From Nematopogon swammerdamellus (lineage: Eukaryota > Arthropoda > Insecta > Lepidoptera > Adelidae): a stretch of DNA of 64,000 nt. How positions within the stretch are numbered: the first letter of the stretch is position 1; the number at the start of each line of letters is the position of its first letter. Shown piece after piece: positions 45,560 to 57,157 of this stretch. The stretch covers positions 310,001 to 374,000 of the forward strand of contig OX336359.1 in NCBI GenBank assembly GCA_946902875.1, in the 5' to 3' direction. The notes under the pieces were generated by a model. It saw nothing but the letters and a program-made list of their open reading frames with translations, was not told the origin of the DNA and did no database searches. The position numbers were made by a program, and so were the translations under genes.

Positions 45560-46790
45560 GGCGGGTTTTTATTATTTATTTATTTTATTTTTTTATTTAT
45601 TTATTTAGGAAAAACAAACAATTACATACATATGTAGGTTATGGAGACAGTAGAAACAATAAACAATTAGGTATGTAACCAGCGACGTTTTTCACAAATG
45701 CTTTGCTTACTAATTAAATAATTAAATTTAAAGCGTACACACAATATATGTAATTCACATAGCGCTTATGAATGAATACATAATATAAAAAAATATAACA
45801 GCACCACGAAAGCAGACACCTCACCTTATGCATACTGTGCCACACCAAGCACGTAAAACATTATAGTTATCATCTCTTACATAGACCTATTATGACCATG
45901 AAGCAGCCTATCGAGGCGGAACCCAAACCAAACAGAATTAGGACAGACCATAAAAAAATAAATAAAAAAAATTAAATAAAATGAAATATCAGTCTTGTCC
46001 AACTTCACCGCATACAGATGGATCAACGGCACCCCCGGCGGCCCCGCCCGACCCTCGCCGACCGCGACTCCCTGATCATGGCGCGGTCTGAACGAGCAGA
46101 ATTTAAATTATTTAACACTGCTCTTTTGAAGGTGAGCAGTTTAGAAAAATGAATATCTATATGAGAGAAGTATCTGTTGTAGTTTTCGCATACTCTTCGC
46201 AGGGGTACGCGTTTACCTGCATTGGTTCGACAGCGACCAAGTTGAAAAGTAGCATGACATCGACTAGATTTTTGTGGTATGCGATATTGTATCCTTGAAA
46301 GTAGGTCGGGACAGTCGATGCCATTATTGCATACTTTATGAAGTGTCATAGTTTCCAGTAATTTCCTGCGGTTGTCGAGGCTAGGTAGTGAATAAATATT
46401 GAGCAAGTTTTCATAAGACGCGTGAGCCCTATTAAAACGCCTATGCATTATATACAGACATTTTCTCTGAACCATTTCTAGTGCGTGTCTGTATTTATCA
46501 TAGTATGGATTCCATATTTGAACAGCATATTCAAGCTGTGGTCGCACCAGTGCGGTATATAGGTATTTGTATGTGGACACAGATCTGAATGAAAGAGATG
46601 TGCGTAGAACGAAACCCATCATCTGTAGCCCTTTATTGGTAATAGTCTCTATATGCTCGTCCAAATGTAAGTTTGCGTCCAACGTCACACCGAGATCACG
46701 GATTTGCACAACTCTGTTAAGTGTAGAACCTCCTAGCTGATAATTGTGCAGAATTTTAGTTTTTTTTTTAGTAAATGTTAAAAATTTACT
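45560..46790 (-). pseudogene. Non-LTR retrotransposon, 5'-truncated, RT C-terminal region
   Basis: The minus strand is open for 228 codons from 46709 to a stop at 46023, and coding similarity begins upstream at about 46790 (FLTFTKKKTKILHNYQLG). It reads DLGVTLDANLHLDEHIETIT, then YLYTALVRPQLEYAVQIWNP, then VQRKCLYIMHRRFN and SLPSLDNRRKLLETMTLHKV. This is the standard region after the RT palm of CR1/jockey-type ORF2. The 3' end is a (TAAA)n-like tail on the minus strand near 45560-45600. The ORF part is uninterrupted, suggesting a fairly recent insertion. The GTG at 46709 is not a real start. Confidence 0.8.
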
Positions 46791-47408
46791 TTAGAGTTTG
46801 CATTATAATCACACCAAGTTTGATGATTGTATGTATTACTTACCGTTTTTACGATAGAGCCAAAAAAAAACACGTTTCTTGTATGGGGTTAGGTTAGGTA
46901 ATTTACCTCGAATTTATGCGACAGATGGAACAGTTGGACAGTACTACATAGATACTTGCTTACTGCTCGCAATACAAACATATAAATTACAAATGTTGCG
47001 CTCGGACGATCTGTTTGTTTCTACACTCTGTCCGTAGGTAGGTATTGCTTGCCCCCTGAAAGTTTTGTTGTTATTTACTATTTTTCCTCTTACACTAAGC
47101 TCCTGTGCTATTTACATATACACAGTACATAGATACATACATGCATAGTTAATACACAACAAACTCAGTACAAAGGCGTGTTTCAGTTTTGGAAAGAAAG
47201 ATGGAAAAGTTTGTTAGGAGCATAAATTTCCCTTTATTATCCTGTGAGACTTCCTCTTGGAGTGCTTCCCGCATTCCTCTATCTATCAAGTGAGGAAACT
47301 AAATCAGTTCGTGCTAACTTTTAAAGTAGCTGAATGCAGCTTTTTGGATGCCATGCCCGACTGACTGACCACGGCAGGGTAGGTAGTTCGTCATGCTAAC
47401 GCATTTTT
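46791..47408. other. No supported gene
   Basis: AT-rich; a 'ggttaggttagg' word at 46885. No domain or element ends recognised. Confidence 0.4.
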
Positions 47409-47555
47409 AGGCCCACTTGCACCAACACAAATTTAATATATAAACCAGTTTAACTCGCTAAACCAGTTTAAGCTAGCACCCGTTGCCTGTGTGAACCGCG
47501 TTTAAATCCATAACTCGCTACTTAACTTTAAACTCGTGTTGGTGCAAGTGGGCCT
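47409..47555. mobile_element. 147-bp MITE with perfect 20-bp TIR
   Basis: AGGCCCACTTGCACCAACAC (47409-47428) is exactly inverted at 47536-47555. The interior also pairs in part ('aaccagttta', 'aactcgcta'). The flanking T-runs do not allow a clear target duplication. Confidence 0.85.
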
Positions 47556-47565
47556 TTCTTTAGTT

Positions 47566-47848
47566 TTTAGGTTTCCGTATCCCCTACGGAAGCCTATTAC
47601 TAAGCCTACGCCGTCTGTCTGTCTGTCTGTCTGTCCTACTGCTGTATCTTTGGAACCGCAATAGGTAGCCGGTAGAATTTTTCACAAAATATGTGTTATT
47701 ATGGCGGATATAACAACAAATAATAAAAGTAAAAAATTAAGGAAGGGGGGGTTCCACTACAAGAAACGTGTTTTTTTTTCAATGTTTTTATTTTTGGTGC
47801 GTAAACCTCGGTGCGAGTCCGACTCGCACTTGGCCGGTTTTTTTTTTA
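47566..47848 (+). repeat. 'Gggttccgta' element, variant
   Basis: Starts 'aggtttccgtatcccctacg', has a CTGT run and 'atgtgttattatggcggata', ends 'gtccgactcgcacttggccg'. Confidence 0.75.
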
Positions 47849-49098
47849 GATTTTCTTTAGTTTCCCCGCATTATAGGGCCGATTTCATTGGTTGGCCATT
47901 CGCCACCTTCGGCTAAAATGTAACTACTGGTTAACTTCTGTCCAATTTATGAGATGTCAATTTAACTGACAGACAACTGTTAGCAGAGACTTGATCGGTA
48001 GCGGTGAAGACGCCCAAAAGTGGTGAAAACGGAACGGTGATCTGGCTAGTGCATCCATTTGTGTGTCGATAACAAGGTGTCGTAGCTTCAGGCAACACAC
48101 AGCACCACACAACAATCAGATTCTCCCGGTAGGTAGATGTTTCTCGTAAACCACGTCGATTGTGTTGCGAGTTGTGTGAATGTGTATTTAATGTTAGAAT
48201 AATACATGTATTTTTACAAGACATACTGCTTCAACATGAACAGACAATAGGCAACAACGAGCTGCCTGAAGCGCCACTTTAACTCGATAGAAAAAAAATA
48301 TTCAAAGTATGCTCTCGAAAATTCAGAAAACCCGTCATCATGTTACAGTCTTGTAATTTTACATAATAGACAAATATTAGAGTACTCCTTCCCAACAAGG
48401 AGAGTACTTTGTTTAAATGTTACGCTTACTAATTTACCTAAATATTATGAGTTTTGAGTATAAATTATATAACATTATTTCGCTTATAGCCTAGAAGTTG
48501 ACTTTAATATTAACTAAACATTGTGACTAGAAAGTGTTGAAATGTGAAAAAGACACTTAACAATAAAATTCAGCGTTTTAACATCATGAATAGTTTGTTG
48601 AAGATTAATCAAAAGGAATAGAAATTTAAACAATTATATACTACTAAGTAGTACGTAGCGCGTGATCACAATAATTCTGCTCACGTACCATAGAATCAGA
48701 ACAGGGAGAACTGCGCGCGTGGAAATAATTTGTCCATGGTAGGCACGGAACCCTGATGCGCGAGTTCGTGTTGGTTTCTTGCTTTCTTCACCTTAGTGAC
48801 CTTGGTGGTGGAAACATCCTACTCTCGTAACTTACATACATAATAATATGGATTTTATTTAGGTAATTTTATATTTATTTATTTACTGTATTCGGGAAAT
48901 AGACAGCCTAGCCGAGAAATAATATTATTACCAAAAAACACAAGTGAAATATTACACCTATAAACGTACATATTTCCACTAAAAAAGTCTAAGATTATAG
49001 CGTAAAATACCGTAATTTATAAAATAATTTTTCTATAATATTTTTAATTTTGTTAAATTTAATTATATAGATGAATTTAATTTCTATAATATTATTTT
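47849..49098. other. No supported gene
   Basis: AT-rich, short frames only. It would be upstream sequence if the exon at 49202 is real. Confidence 0.4.
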
Positions 49099-49201
49099 AT
49101 GGCGGAAAGTAGGTTAAACTTGCTAAGCTCTTTCCATCCGGACGAGCTTCCGCAGTGTTACCGAGAGAGAAATAGTGAAGCTGCTCGGAGAATAGTGAAG
49201 T

Positions 49202-49335
49202 ATGAGGTCCGTGCGCTCGCTTGGATCTGCTCCAAAGGGAGACAAATTATCGAGGCTCAAACAAGATGTGTTTTCATCTGAGCTAAAAGAAAATGCCGCA
49301 GCATCAAGGTCAAACGCTACCGTGAGCCGAGGTAA
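49202..49335 (+). CDS. Possible first coding exon, unknown protein
   Basis: ATG 49202 (A at -3) follows in-frame TAG and TGA codons directly upstream, which fixes it as the first in-frame ATG. It reads MRSVRSLGSAPKGDKLSRLK, QDVFSSELKENAAASRSNAT, VSR, and meets a usable donor (GAG/GTAATA) near 49335. If unspliced the frame runs to 49456, but the last residues lose coding character; GTGAGA near 49379 is another possible donor. The third positions and the charged, Ser-rich composition look coding in AT-rich surroundings. The N-terminus would be basic without a signal peptide. Family not recognised. An overlapping frame from ATG 49099 is less convincing. Confidence 0.4.
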
Positions 49336-49886
49336 TAAAACATTACGTACTGTAGGTATTCTACGTCGTTCAAAATGTAGTGAGAATGAGTACATAATAC
49401 TATATTCCAGTTTTATTAAATGCTATTTCATTTTTCGACGTGGCCATTTAAGTTAAATCCTCTATATAATAAATAAATAACAAGGGGTATGTACCTTATG
49501 ATCACTTTTATTTCTACGCCCCTAATACTTCTCAAATTATTCTCATACACAGAGCATCGAATACCGTGCGCGCCCCCTCCTAGAGACGTCCTGAGCGCGA
49601 TTTCCCTACAACGCCGTTGAAGCCTGTGGGCGTGGCCTATGACTTACATATGTGTGTTGTGCGTGTGCATTTGTTTTGTTTGTGCGTGTGCCTTGCTTCC
49701 TCCTCTTTGTGTGTAGTGTCGATACCAACACACACACACACATATGAAGCGCTAGCAGCTCTGCGTACGGTTATTGGGTTTCAAATATTATTATTACTTT
49801 CGCCTCTAGGAGGCGCGCGCGGTATTCGATGCTCTGTGTTCTCATACCAACATACCATATGCATAGTGGATCACACTGCGGTAGGT

Positions 49887-49945
49887 CGGCCTCGATAGCT
49901 CAGTGGTGCAGACAGTCGACTGTTGCTATTGATTGTTAGGCAACT
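49887..49945 (+). repeat. tRNA/5S-type SINE, head only
   Basis: 'ggcctcgatagctcagtggt', 'gcagacagtcgactgttgct' and 'attgattgttaggcaac' match the first ~58 bp of the full copy at 55333, with the A box. The copy stops where the 5S-like part would begin. Confidence 0.75.
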
Positions 49946-50493
49946 TTTACTTTTACTTCTGCATCTTGTCTCAATATTGATCATTATATCTTCTGCAATA
50001 TACATAAACATGTAGGTATATTTATAGATGTTCTCCTTAGAGTCCTCGGTAAACATGTATGTATGTATACATACGAGTAATAATATGTTACAAGGGTAGG
50101 CAAGGTGATCAGGTATCGGGTGGGGGCGCGCGGAGGAGGCGACGCCACGTTGCCACAATTATTCTCGACGCAGGTGTCGAATTCTCGTTAAATCTCTAAA
50201 TTCCAAGTTTCCCTAACGAACAAAACATTTTCTCATTGAAGTCGAACACAAGTCCTCGAGTTACAGCCGCCAAATCGTCGACAACGCGCTTTGTGAGTCG
50301 TAAGACGTTAAGTTTCCTAATACAAATGTGATTTCACTGTTTTCGGGTTGTTAAAAGATCCTATGGGTGGCATTGGGTGGTGCCTATGTAAATGATGTCT
50401 AACCTAAATTCATGTACCTACCAACTGACATACATTCGATATAAAGGAGTAATATCATATCACTTATAATTATCTACTGTCACAGCGTTATTA

Positions 50494-50625
50494 TCCTTTT
50501 TTTATGGAAACTGTTGGCTACGTCATCCATCACCTACTACAGCCGTGATGTCAGCCCATAACACATTGGTGAGCTAGGTGCCATGTCAGTGATTCCCTTT
50601 GGTCGTACCGGCTACACTCACAAAC
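50494..50625 (-). repeat. tRNA/5S-type SINE tail, minus
   Basis: 'tttttatggaaactgttggc', 'cagccgtgatgtcagcccat' and 'gtcgtaccggctacactc' match the SINE tail in reverse complement. Confidence 0.75.
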
Positions 50626-50741
50626 TATTTTCATAGCAAATAGCAATATAAAATATTTTACAAGTCAAGAACAAAGTTACACAATAAATAACTTCCGAAC
50701 TAAGTCCGCCTTTGGGCGCTATTTTTCCTTATATTTTCTGT

Positions 50742-50959
50742 TATAGTACCACCAGGAAGTTATGATGCGTGGGAAAAATGCGAAACTGTCTGCATTCCTA
50801 AGAAGGGACGTGAACTTTCGATTGAATGTTTGTCGATAATTTAGGTTATTAATCTTACAATTTATCGACAAATTTTCGACCGAAAGATCACATCCCTTCC
50901 TATGAATGCAGACAGTTTCGCATATTTCCCACGCATCTTAAGTTCCTGGTGGCACTATA
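50742..50959. mobile_element. 218-bp palindromic MITE
   Basis: The left arm 'tatagtaccaccaggaagtt' with 'gcgtgggaaaaatgcgaaac' and 'tgtctgcattc' is inverted at the right as 'gaatgcagacagtttcgcat', 'atttcccacgcatct' and 'ttcctggtggcactata'. Arms of about 60 bp or more with few mismatches. Non-coding. Confidence 0.8.
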
Positions 50960-51630
50960 CCTATTATTTTGCAATAAATACTTTACACCTATGTGAAATT
51001 AAATAAATTGATCATGGGTATTTATTTAAATTAAAAAATCATATTTAATAGGTAATACATTATAACTCAACAATAAAAGATATTAGAAGTGATGTAGCCA
51101 AAACGACTGTCTATTATATTCTATTCTGTTTTAGAAATTTAAACAAATTTTAAAGAAACGCTAAAAAATCGTCGTCTTTTTTTCCCCACAGTTCATTAGT
51201 GAGCTCCAGCTTGTGGCTTGTGCCCTAGTGAGTAGGAACTAAGGGAAGCTCGGGCCGAGGGCAAAGGTTATCTAAATATCAATCTAACCGAGTAGGCAGG
51301 AGGATCTGCGAGAAGTTTCTTCAACTTTTAATTAAGTTTCAGATTGTGAAGCGATCAGGCACGCGACCTTTGTAGGCGGCGCACAAATTCGGGAATACAC
51401 TTTGGCTTGATTTGGTCAATTTGTGAGATTCTCCTTTCTAGAGACCGCGCGGGCGGGCTGCCCGCATACTTACACTTTACTTTTTGTTCATTTACGAAAT
51501 GGATATTATTTTAAAAGTGTTTTCTTGTTGAATTTAAAATATCGCTATTTATAATAATATTATCTATAGATATGTAAGTCTAGAATTATTTTCAGTTCTA
51601 GTGAGCAGAAGGCGAACTTACATACATACC

Positions 51631-52150
51631 GCACGCCGTATCCCGACAATGAGGGTAAGCAGAGTAATCGGTGTTGTGGTGCAAGAATTCTGGAAAATTA
51701 CAGCACAAAATCGACCACCACGTTTAGCAAAGTATTCCGACAATTTTTTTTTTATGGAAACTGACTCGGTGGTTGGGTACATCTCCTACAACATCCGTGA
51801 TGTCAGCCCATAACACCGGGTGAGCTAGGTGCTATGTCAGTGCTTCCCTTCGGTCGTGCCGGCTACACTGAACTGGACGGAAAACACAAACTTTTTACAT
51901 AGCCGTTTCGACCGACGTTTCATTCAGTGCGGTGGTGCCAACCCGGGCGGGTTGAACTCTACTACCTAGTAAGGTCTATAATATAACTATCAAGCAGCAA
52001 ATAAGAGACATGAATACCCACCGCTGCACGACTCGGTGGAAGGATCGTGGCATGGTGAGAGGTTGCTATCCTGTCGCCCTCTAGCACGTCACCTTCTCCT
52101 TATTCCTTAGTCGCATTTTACATGCACGGGGAGAGATGCAAGGCGGACTT
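51631..52150 (+). repeat. Interspersed repeat Z, split by a SINE
   Basis: The left part 51631-51746 ('atcccgacaatgagggtaag' to 'agcaaagtattccgacaa') and the right part 51976-52150 ('aactatcaagcagcaaataa' to 'tgcacggggagagatgca') are contiguous in the copy at 56330-56660. The SINE at 51747-51975 separates them. Confidence 0.8.
51747..51975 (-). mobile_element. tRNA/5S-type SINE inserted in repeat Z
   Basis: It starts with a T-run (A-tail on the minus strand), then 'tatggaaactgactcggtgg', 'accgggtgagctaggtgcta', 'catagccgtttcgaccgacg' and ends 'ctactacctagtaag'. 5'-truncated, minus orientation. Confidence 0.85.
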
Positions 52151-52495
52151 ATAACCGAATATAAGTGTAATAGTCCACCTTGTTATTGTTAGAAGGCTTG
52201 CCAGATCTGATGTTAGCACTCGCGGAACATATCTACTGCCTGCAGTCCTTTATAAATAGTTGATATATTATCTATCAATCAATACTAATAATACATCTGT
52301 AAGGGATGGTCATGGAGTAACTTACGGGTCGAGTACGGTGGTACTAAAGCGTTCGGCTACAAATTGAACATTGAATTGAAATAAAACTTAGTAAGGGTTG
52401 TGTGGTTCTTTCGAGGCGAATCAAAGAGAAAATAATTGTGCGCAAAATCGCATTTCTTTATCCCATTAACGCATCGCGTTTACAGGAGAAACAAG

Positions 52496-54015
52496 ACGCT
52501 TATATGGGTTTTTAAATTACCGTGGTTGTTAGAAATTATTTTTAAACACAACAGCTTTATTCACGGTTCTTCACGAGCCATGTGGCTCGACGTTTCGGGC
52601 CAAGCGACATCACCTTGTTGCCATCAAGAACAAACTGCAAGAAAATGACATAAGTATAGAGTATGTAAATATGTTACAGCACTGCCTGACGTCGAACTAC
52701 TTCTTGTGGGACGGCGACTACTACGTACAAACCGATGGGGTGGCCATGGGCTCCCCAGTGGCCCCGGTCGTTGCAAACCTATTCATGGAACATCTGGAAG
52801 AGCACATCTTAGCAACGGCTACAGTCACCCCAACGGTATGGTTGAGGTACGTCGACGACATATTTGCGATATGGACACATGGACAACGGGCCCTACAGGA
52901 ATTTCTAGACCACATAAACGCTGCTCACACAAATATAAGTTACACCATGGAGCTCGAAAGTGACAAAGGTCTAGCATTCTTGGATGTGCTTGTGACTCGT
53001 CGGCCGGATGGATCGCTGGGTCACACAGTGTACCGGAAGCCCACCCACACGAATAGGTACCTCCATGCCACCTCACACCACGCCCCCGCGCAGATACATT
53101 CGGTGGCGAGGGCCCTGGTACAGAGAGCAGAACGCATCTGTGATGAAAACAGCATTGACAACGAAAGAAAGACGATCACGAGAGCAAACAGAACGGTTAC
53201 AGCAGAAAAGCACTGATACCTCACGAAAAGACATCTCAACCCGTGCAACGCGCCGACAGACAGAGAGCATTTTTACCTTACGTCCGTGGACTGACGGATA
53301 AAATAGGGAGGAGACTGAAGAAACTCAGCATTGGCACTGTGTTTACTCCCTACAAAAAAGTATCCCAGATGCTACGCTCGGTAAAGGACAAGTTGCCTCT
53401 CCAGTCTGTCGGCGTGTACCAAATCCCATGTAGCTGTGGAAAGTCATACATTGGGCAGACGAAGAGGAGCGTAGCGACGCGGGCCTCGGAGCACATACGA
53501 GCGGCGAGACAACTGGACTCCAACAAATCAGCAGTGTGCGATCACATGGACTCCGGAACGAACCATTGGATTAGATTCAATCAGGTCAAAATTCTTGCGA
53601 CTGAAACACGACTCGTCCCACGTCTCGTCCGAGAGTCCATCGAAATCAAGAAGCACGACAACTTCAACCGGGAGGACGCCTTCAAGTTGTCGCCGATGTG
53701 GAACCCAGTCATAACGCCGCTTAAGAGAAGAAGACACGACGGACACGACCAGCCGGAAGTGGACACCGTCAGCGCCTTCTCTCCGCCGAGATCCGGAACG
53801 CACCTGAACCCTCGTCTACGGAAACTACCCGCACTGGCCACAGCTACAATCTTCGTCAACGGCTGACGAACATTTGACAGTTCTCTGCCAACCGTCGCAC
53901 CAGGCAGAGTCCCCATGAAGATGGGCCATACGCTTCGCCCGAAACGTCGAGCCACATAGCTTGTGAAGAACCGTGAGTAAAGCTGTTGTGTTTAAAAATA
54001 AAAATACGCTTATAT
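52496..54015 (+). mobile_element. Penelope-like element with inverted ends and 10-bp target duplication
   Basis: ACGCTTATAT at 52496-52505 is repeated at 54006-54015. Between them, 52538-52606 is an inverted copy of 53931-53999 (about 69 bp; words 'aaacacaacagcttta', 'ctcgacgtttcggg'). A 32-bp extension (52506-52537) sits between the left duplication and the left arm, the layout known for Penelope elements. The coding part is 52620-53866. It is 5'-truncated within the RT fingers. Confidence 0.85.
52620..53866 (+). pseudogene. Penelope-like RT and GIY-YIG ORF, frameshifted
   Basis: The RT part (to 53216) reads [32 protein letters not shown] with the catalytic YVDD intact, then [20 protein letters not shown]. 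The frame is lost in the linker between about 53150 and 53243. The second part (53243-53866) reads [20 protein letters not shown] and the nuclease: [44 protein letters not shown], with the expected Tyr, Arg, Glu and Asn. The N-terminal third of the RT is missing. Related to but distinct from the copies at 29-31 kb. Repairing one shift would still leave a 5'-truncated protein. Confidence 0.88.
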
Positions 54016-55189
54016 TTTACTAGCATGTACTTATATTGTATTGTTAATTAATATTCTTATTATTATTTTATCTTCAATTCTAACGCTCAACTCTTTTGCT
54101 ACTACCTACTTACATTCCACTATTTTATCGAATCTCGAGCATCCATCATTATGACGAACCATACTGAATAATATGCATATGTCTCAATGTAATATTGTTA
54201 TTGTTGTGTGTTCTATATGGCGAAATAAATATCTGAATCTGAAAATATGAATCCAAAGGTTGACTGTAAGAAATCTCAGTAAGGGATAAGTCCGCATTTG
54301 CATCTTATGTAAATTTTTTAATGTATTTGTTACTGTTTAATGTTTACTGGATCAATAAAGAATTTTCTATCTATCTATCTATCTAACAATTTTAAGATAA
54401 CAAATACATACAATCTGATTCGACATTAATCGAAAATTAGCTGAAAATAATATTTACAGATAAATGTATTAACATGCTCACAATTCATTTCAAATGTATC
54501 CACTCCACGAAAGTGTACATAATTACATTAAATTTAGTTAAATTGACCGCCTGAAATATGTCCCAAAGCGCCACCATTAAAGGGTAGTTTCAAATTCTTA
54601 AGTAGCCCAACCTTTACCTAAAACAGCTTAAAACTTTTGGGCCCCGACGCGGGGACCAATCACATTGATATCACTCACACCACGCACTAACTAAGTTGAA
54701 CTTGTAACTACACTAGTTCAGGTTTGAAAAGCTCCTTCAGTCACACAAACTGAATTAGGTGAATCATCATGATACTTAAACAAGAACAATATCTAGAACA
54801 CAAACACTAGGCTGCCACGGCACTTAGTTCCCGCAGGGATGTGGTATATCGGCTGATATGGTGAATTTAGGAAGAATGATAAAATTACACCAACACCTGT
54901 ACGACGCGAAATTATTATTTTTTATTTATTATTTATTTATGTTTGAGTTCTTAGACAGGTAGTACATCATTTGCAAGAATATTATTAAATTCGTTGTTAA
55001 AAACAATTACAGAAGAAGTTGGCACAACAGGTGAGCTTAATACCACGTTACAAGAAGTTGAATATCGACTTTCGTGAAATTGAAAAAAAAATAATACTTT
55101 ATTTTGGCATACTGTTGCTAGACCTCAGCACATACACATAAAACAAAAAGCCGATATTGATGAAAATGAGAGCACACCGCGTGATGCGG
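54016..55189. other. No supported gene
   Basis: A (TCTA)n run is at 54368-54390. 54060-54370 shares 'gctactacctac' and 'gaattttctatctatct' with 33890-34060. No coding-like sequence. Confidence 0.4.
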
Positions 55190-55325
55190 ATCAGGTCGAT
55201 CTGCGTCAGGCAGGTCTTTTATTCACAGAACCGGGAAAATGTAGAACGCACTCCCTGCTCATCTATTCCCTCCCAAGTACAACCTGGGGTATTACAAAGG
55301 AGGCGTGAAAAGGCCTCTTTTGAAA
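55190..55325 (+). pseudogene. Non-LTR RT C-terminal tail, plus (family A)
   Basis: SFIHRTGKM, a TAG in place of the Trp codon, then NALPAHLFPPKYNLGYYKGG and VKRPL. Same tail as at 36964-37330. The SINE follows within 10 bp. Confidence 0.65.
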
Positions 55326-55332
55326 TACCTGG

Positions 55333-55700
55333 TCAGCCTCGATAGCTCAGTGGTTCAGACAGTCGACTGTTGTTATTGATTGTTAAGCAGCGCTGGGGGC
55401 GGTCAGTTCTTGGATGGGTGACCGCTCCACCGTTGGAGGCTGATCGTGGTTCGGATTTCACGTAAACTGTAGGTCCCTCCCTTACTTGGTGGTAGGATTC
55501 AACCCGCCCGGTTTGGTACCACCGCACTGAATGAAATGTCGGTCGAAACGGCTATGTAAATAGTTTGTGTTTTCCGTCCAGTTCAGTGTAGCCGGCACGA
55601 CCGAAGGGAAGTGCTGACGTGGCACCAAGTTCACCCGGTGTTATGGGCTGACATCGCGGATGTTGTAGGTGATGTAGACAACCGTGTCAGTTTTATTTTT
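55333..55700 (+). mobile_element. tRNA/5S chimeric SINE, full-length
   Basis: The head 'cctcgatagctcagtggttc' has the A box TAGCTCAGTGG. Then comes 'ttaagcagcgctgggggcgg', 'tcagttcttggatgggtgac' and 'cgct', which closely follows the 3' half of 5S rRNA including its C-box region. The body and 'gttgtaggtgatgtagacaa', 'ccgtgtcag' end it. It lies between two RT-tail fragments of family A in opposite orientations. Confidence 0.8.
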
Positions 55701-55772
55701 TTATTGAAAGTGCGACATATGGCGCCGAGCCACCCATAAGGTGTCTAACGACGCCCATGGACATTCGGTCAG
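55693..55772 (-). repeat. 3' end of RT family A, minus
   Basis: 'gtgcgacatatggcgccgag', 'aggtgtctaacgacgcccat' and 'ggacattc' match 36975-37042, the 3' UTR of the minus-strand family A copy. Confidence 0.65.
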
Positions 55773-56109
55773 TTTACATAAAAAAAACATCGACCGACTG
55801 AGAATCGGAATTCAAGAGCAAACAAGACCACACTTGGGGTTCAATCAGTCAGATCATGTGAACAAATTGGTCTATCGTATTATTGAAAGCCACAATGAGC
55901 ATCTGAGCTCGACAAACCTTACACCTAACAATCAATCCGGTGTCTCGGAGGCCCATTGGCCATCAATTTCGAATCAAATCCAACACAAACCGACCCCGAA
56001 ATATGCAAATGGGACCCGAAGTGTACCCCTAGACCCGAGTGCGACCACAAACGAGTTTCCGATACCGGGGCTCCGGCCGAATACCTCAGGATATTTGGAA
56101 ACTCAGTAA
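55773..56109 (+). CDS. Open frame of unknown nature
   Basis: A frame open from 55741 (ATG inside the family A 3' UTR repeat) continues for about 110 codons of unique sequence with a balanced composition (for example HVNKLVYRIIESHNEHLSS and GVSEAHWPSISNQIQHKPTP) to TAA at 56107-56109. No domain, signal or clear splice sites. The start lies in a repeat and is unlikely to be used. It may be an exon relic or chance. Confidence 0.2.
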
Positions 56110-56329
56110 AACCTAATCAAGTGGGGTAACTACGACTATTCATCCGCTTCTCGAGCAATTAGAAGCAATTTATTCTGTTTAGCGGTAGCGGCGGCTGGCG
56201 GTCGCCGGGGAAGACCGCGGCAGTTGTGAGAGATGCAAGGCTCCGCGGTGAACGCTCACAATAGTCTATACCGGGTTAGTTTTGGAGTAGTAGTAGTAGT
56301 TATTCTGGGATTATTTCTGAAAATACATA

Positions 56330-56660
56330 CATACATACATAACACACGCTGTATCCCGACAATCAGGGTAAGCAGAGTAATCGGTGTTGTGCTATAAGGA
56401 CTCTGGCAAATTACAGCGCAACACCGACCACCACGTTTAGCACAGTATACGGACAAAATAACTATCAAGCAGCAAGTAAGGCACGAAGAACCCACCTGCT
56501 GCATGACTAGGTGGAAGGACTGCGCCAAGGTGAGAAGTGGCTAGCCTGTCGCCCTTTAGCGCAGTATCTTGTCCTTATCCCTTAGTCGCCTTTTACGACA
56601 TGCACGGGGAGAGATGCAGTGGGGCTATTATTTTTAAAAGTACCGGCCCCACACGGTACT
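56330..56660 (+). repeat. Interspersed repeat Z, full unit
   Basis: 'cacgctgtatcccgacaatc', 'cagcgcaacaccgaccacca', 'tcgccttttacgacatgcac' and 'accggccccacacggta'. About 330 bp, the most complete copy and the reference for the other Z fragments. Confidence 0.8.
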
Positions 56661-57157
56661 TATTTCTACCAAAGAGTTTGTATTACGTCGCTGCGCTCCG
56701 CAGCGACGTAATACAAACTCTTTGATTTCTACTTGTATTTCTGAAAATACTTTTGGATATATGGGATACAGAGCTAAAAAACTTGATTTGCTTGATTTTA
56801 GAGTTTTGAAATCCTTGATTTTCTGATTTCAGCTATCCAAAATCGAATTATAATGTTATTAAATATTTAAGATAAATGTTTGGAAACATTAAAAATGTAT
56901 ACATTTTGTATTAATCCATTAAGTATTACAGTACACTCATAGGTCAGTTCATCATACATAAATAATTTCAAAATTGATTTCAATTCACTGTGAAATAATT
57001 TTACAAATTTAATAAAGCCAATAAGACATTATATTAAAATATCAGTTATAAAATAAAATGATAAAACAAAGTAAATAAAAATTCCTGAAATAAAAGGATA
57101 TTATAATCAAATTAAGAAGAAGAAGAAAGAAAATTTGTAACGCACTTCTCTTTTATT

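Noticed and set aside
52436..52648. 70-codon plus-strand ORF
   Set aside because: It runs across the target duplication, extension and inverted end of the Penelope-like element.
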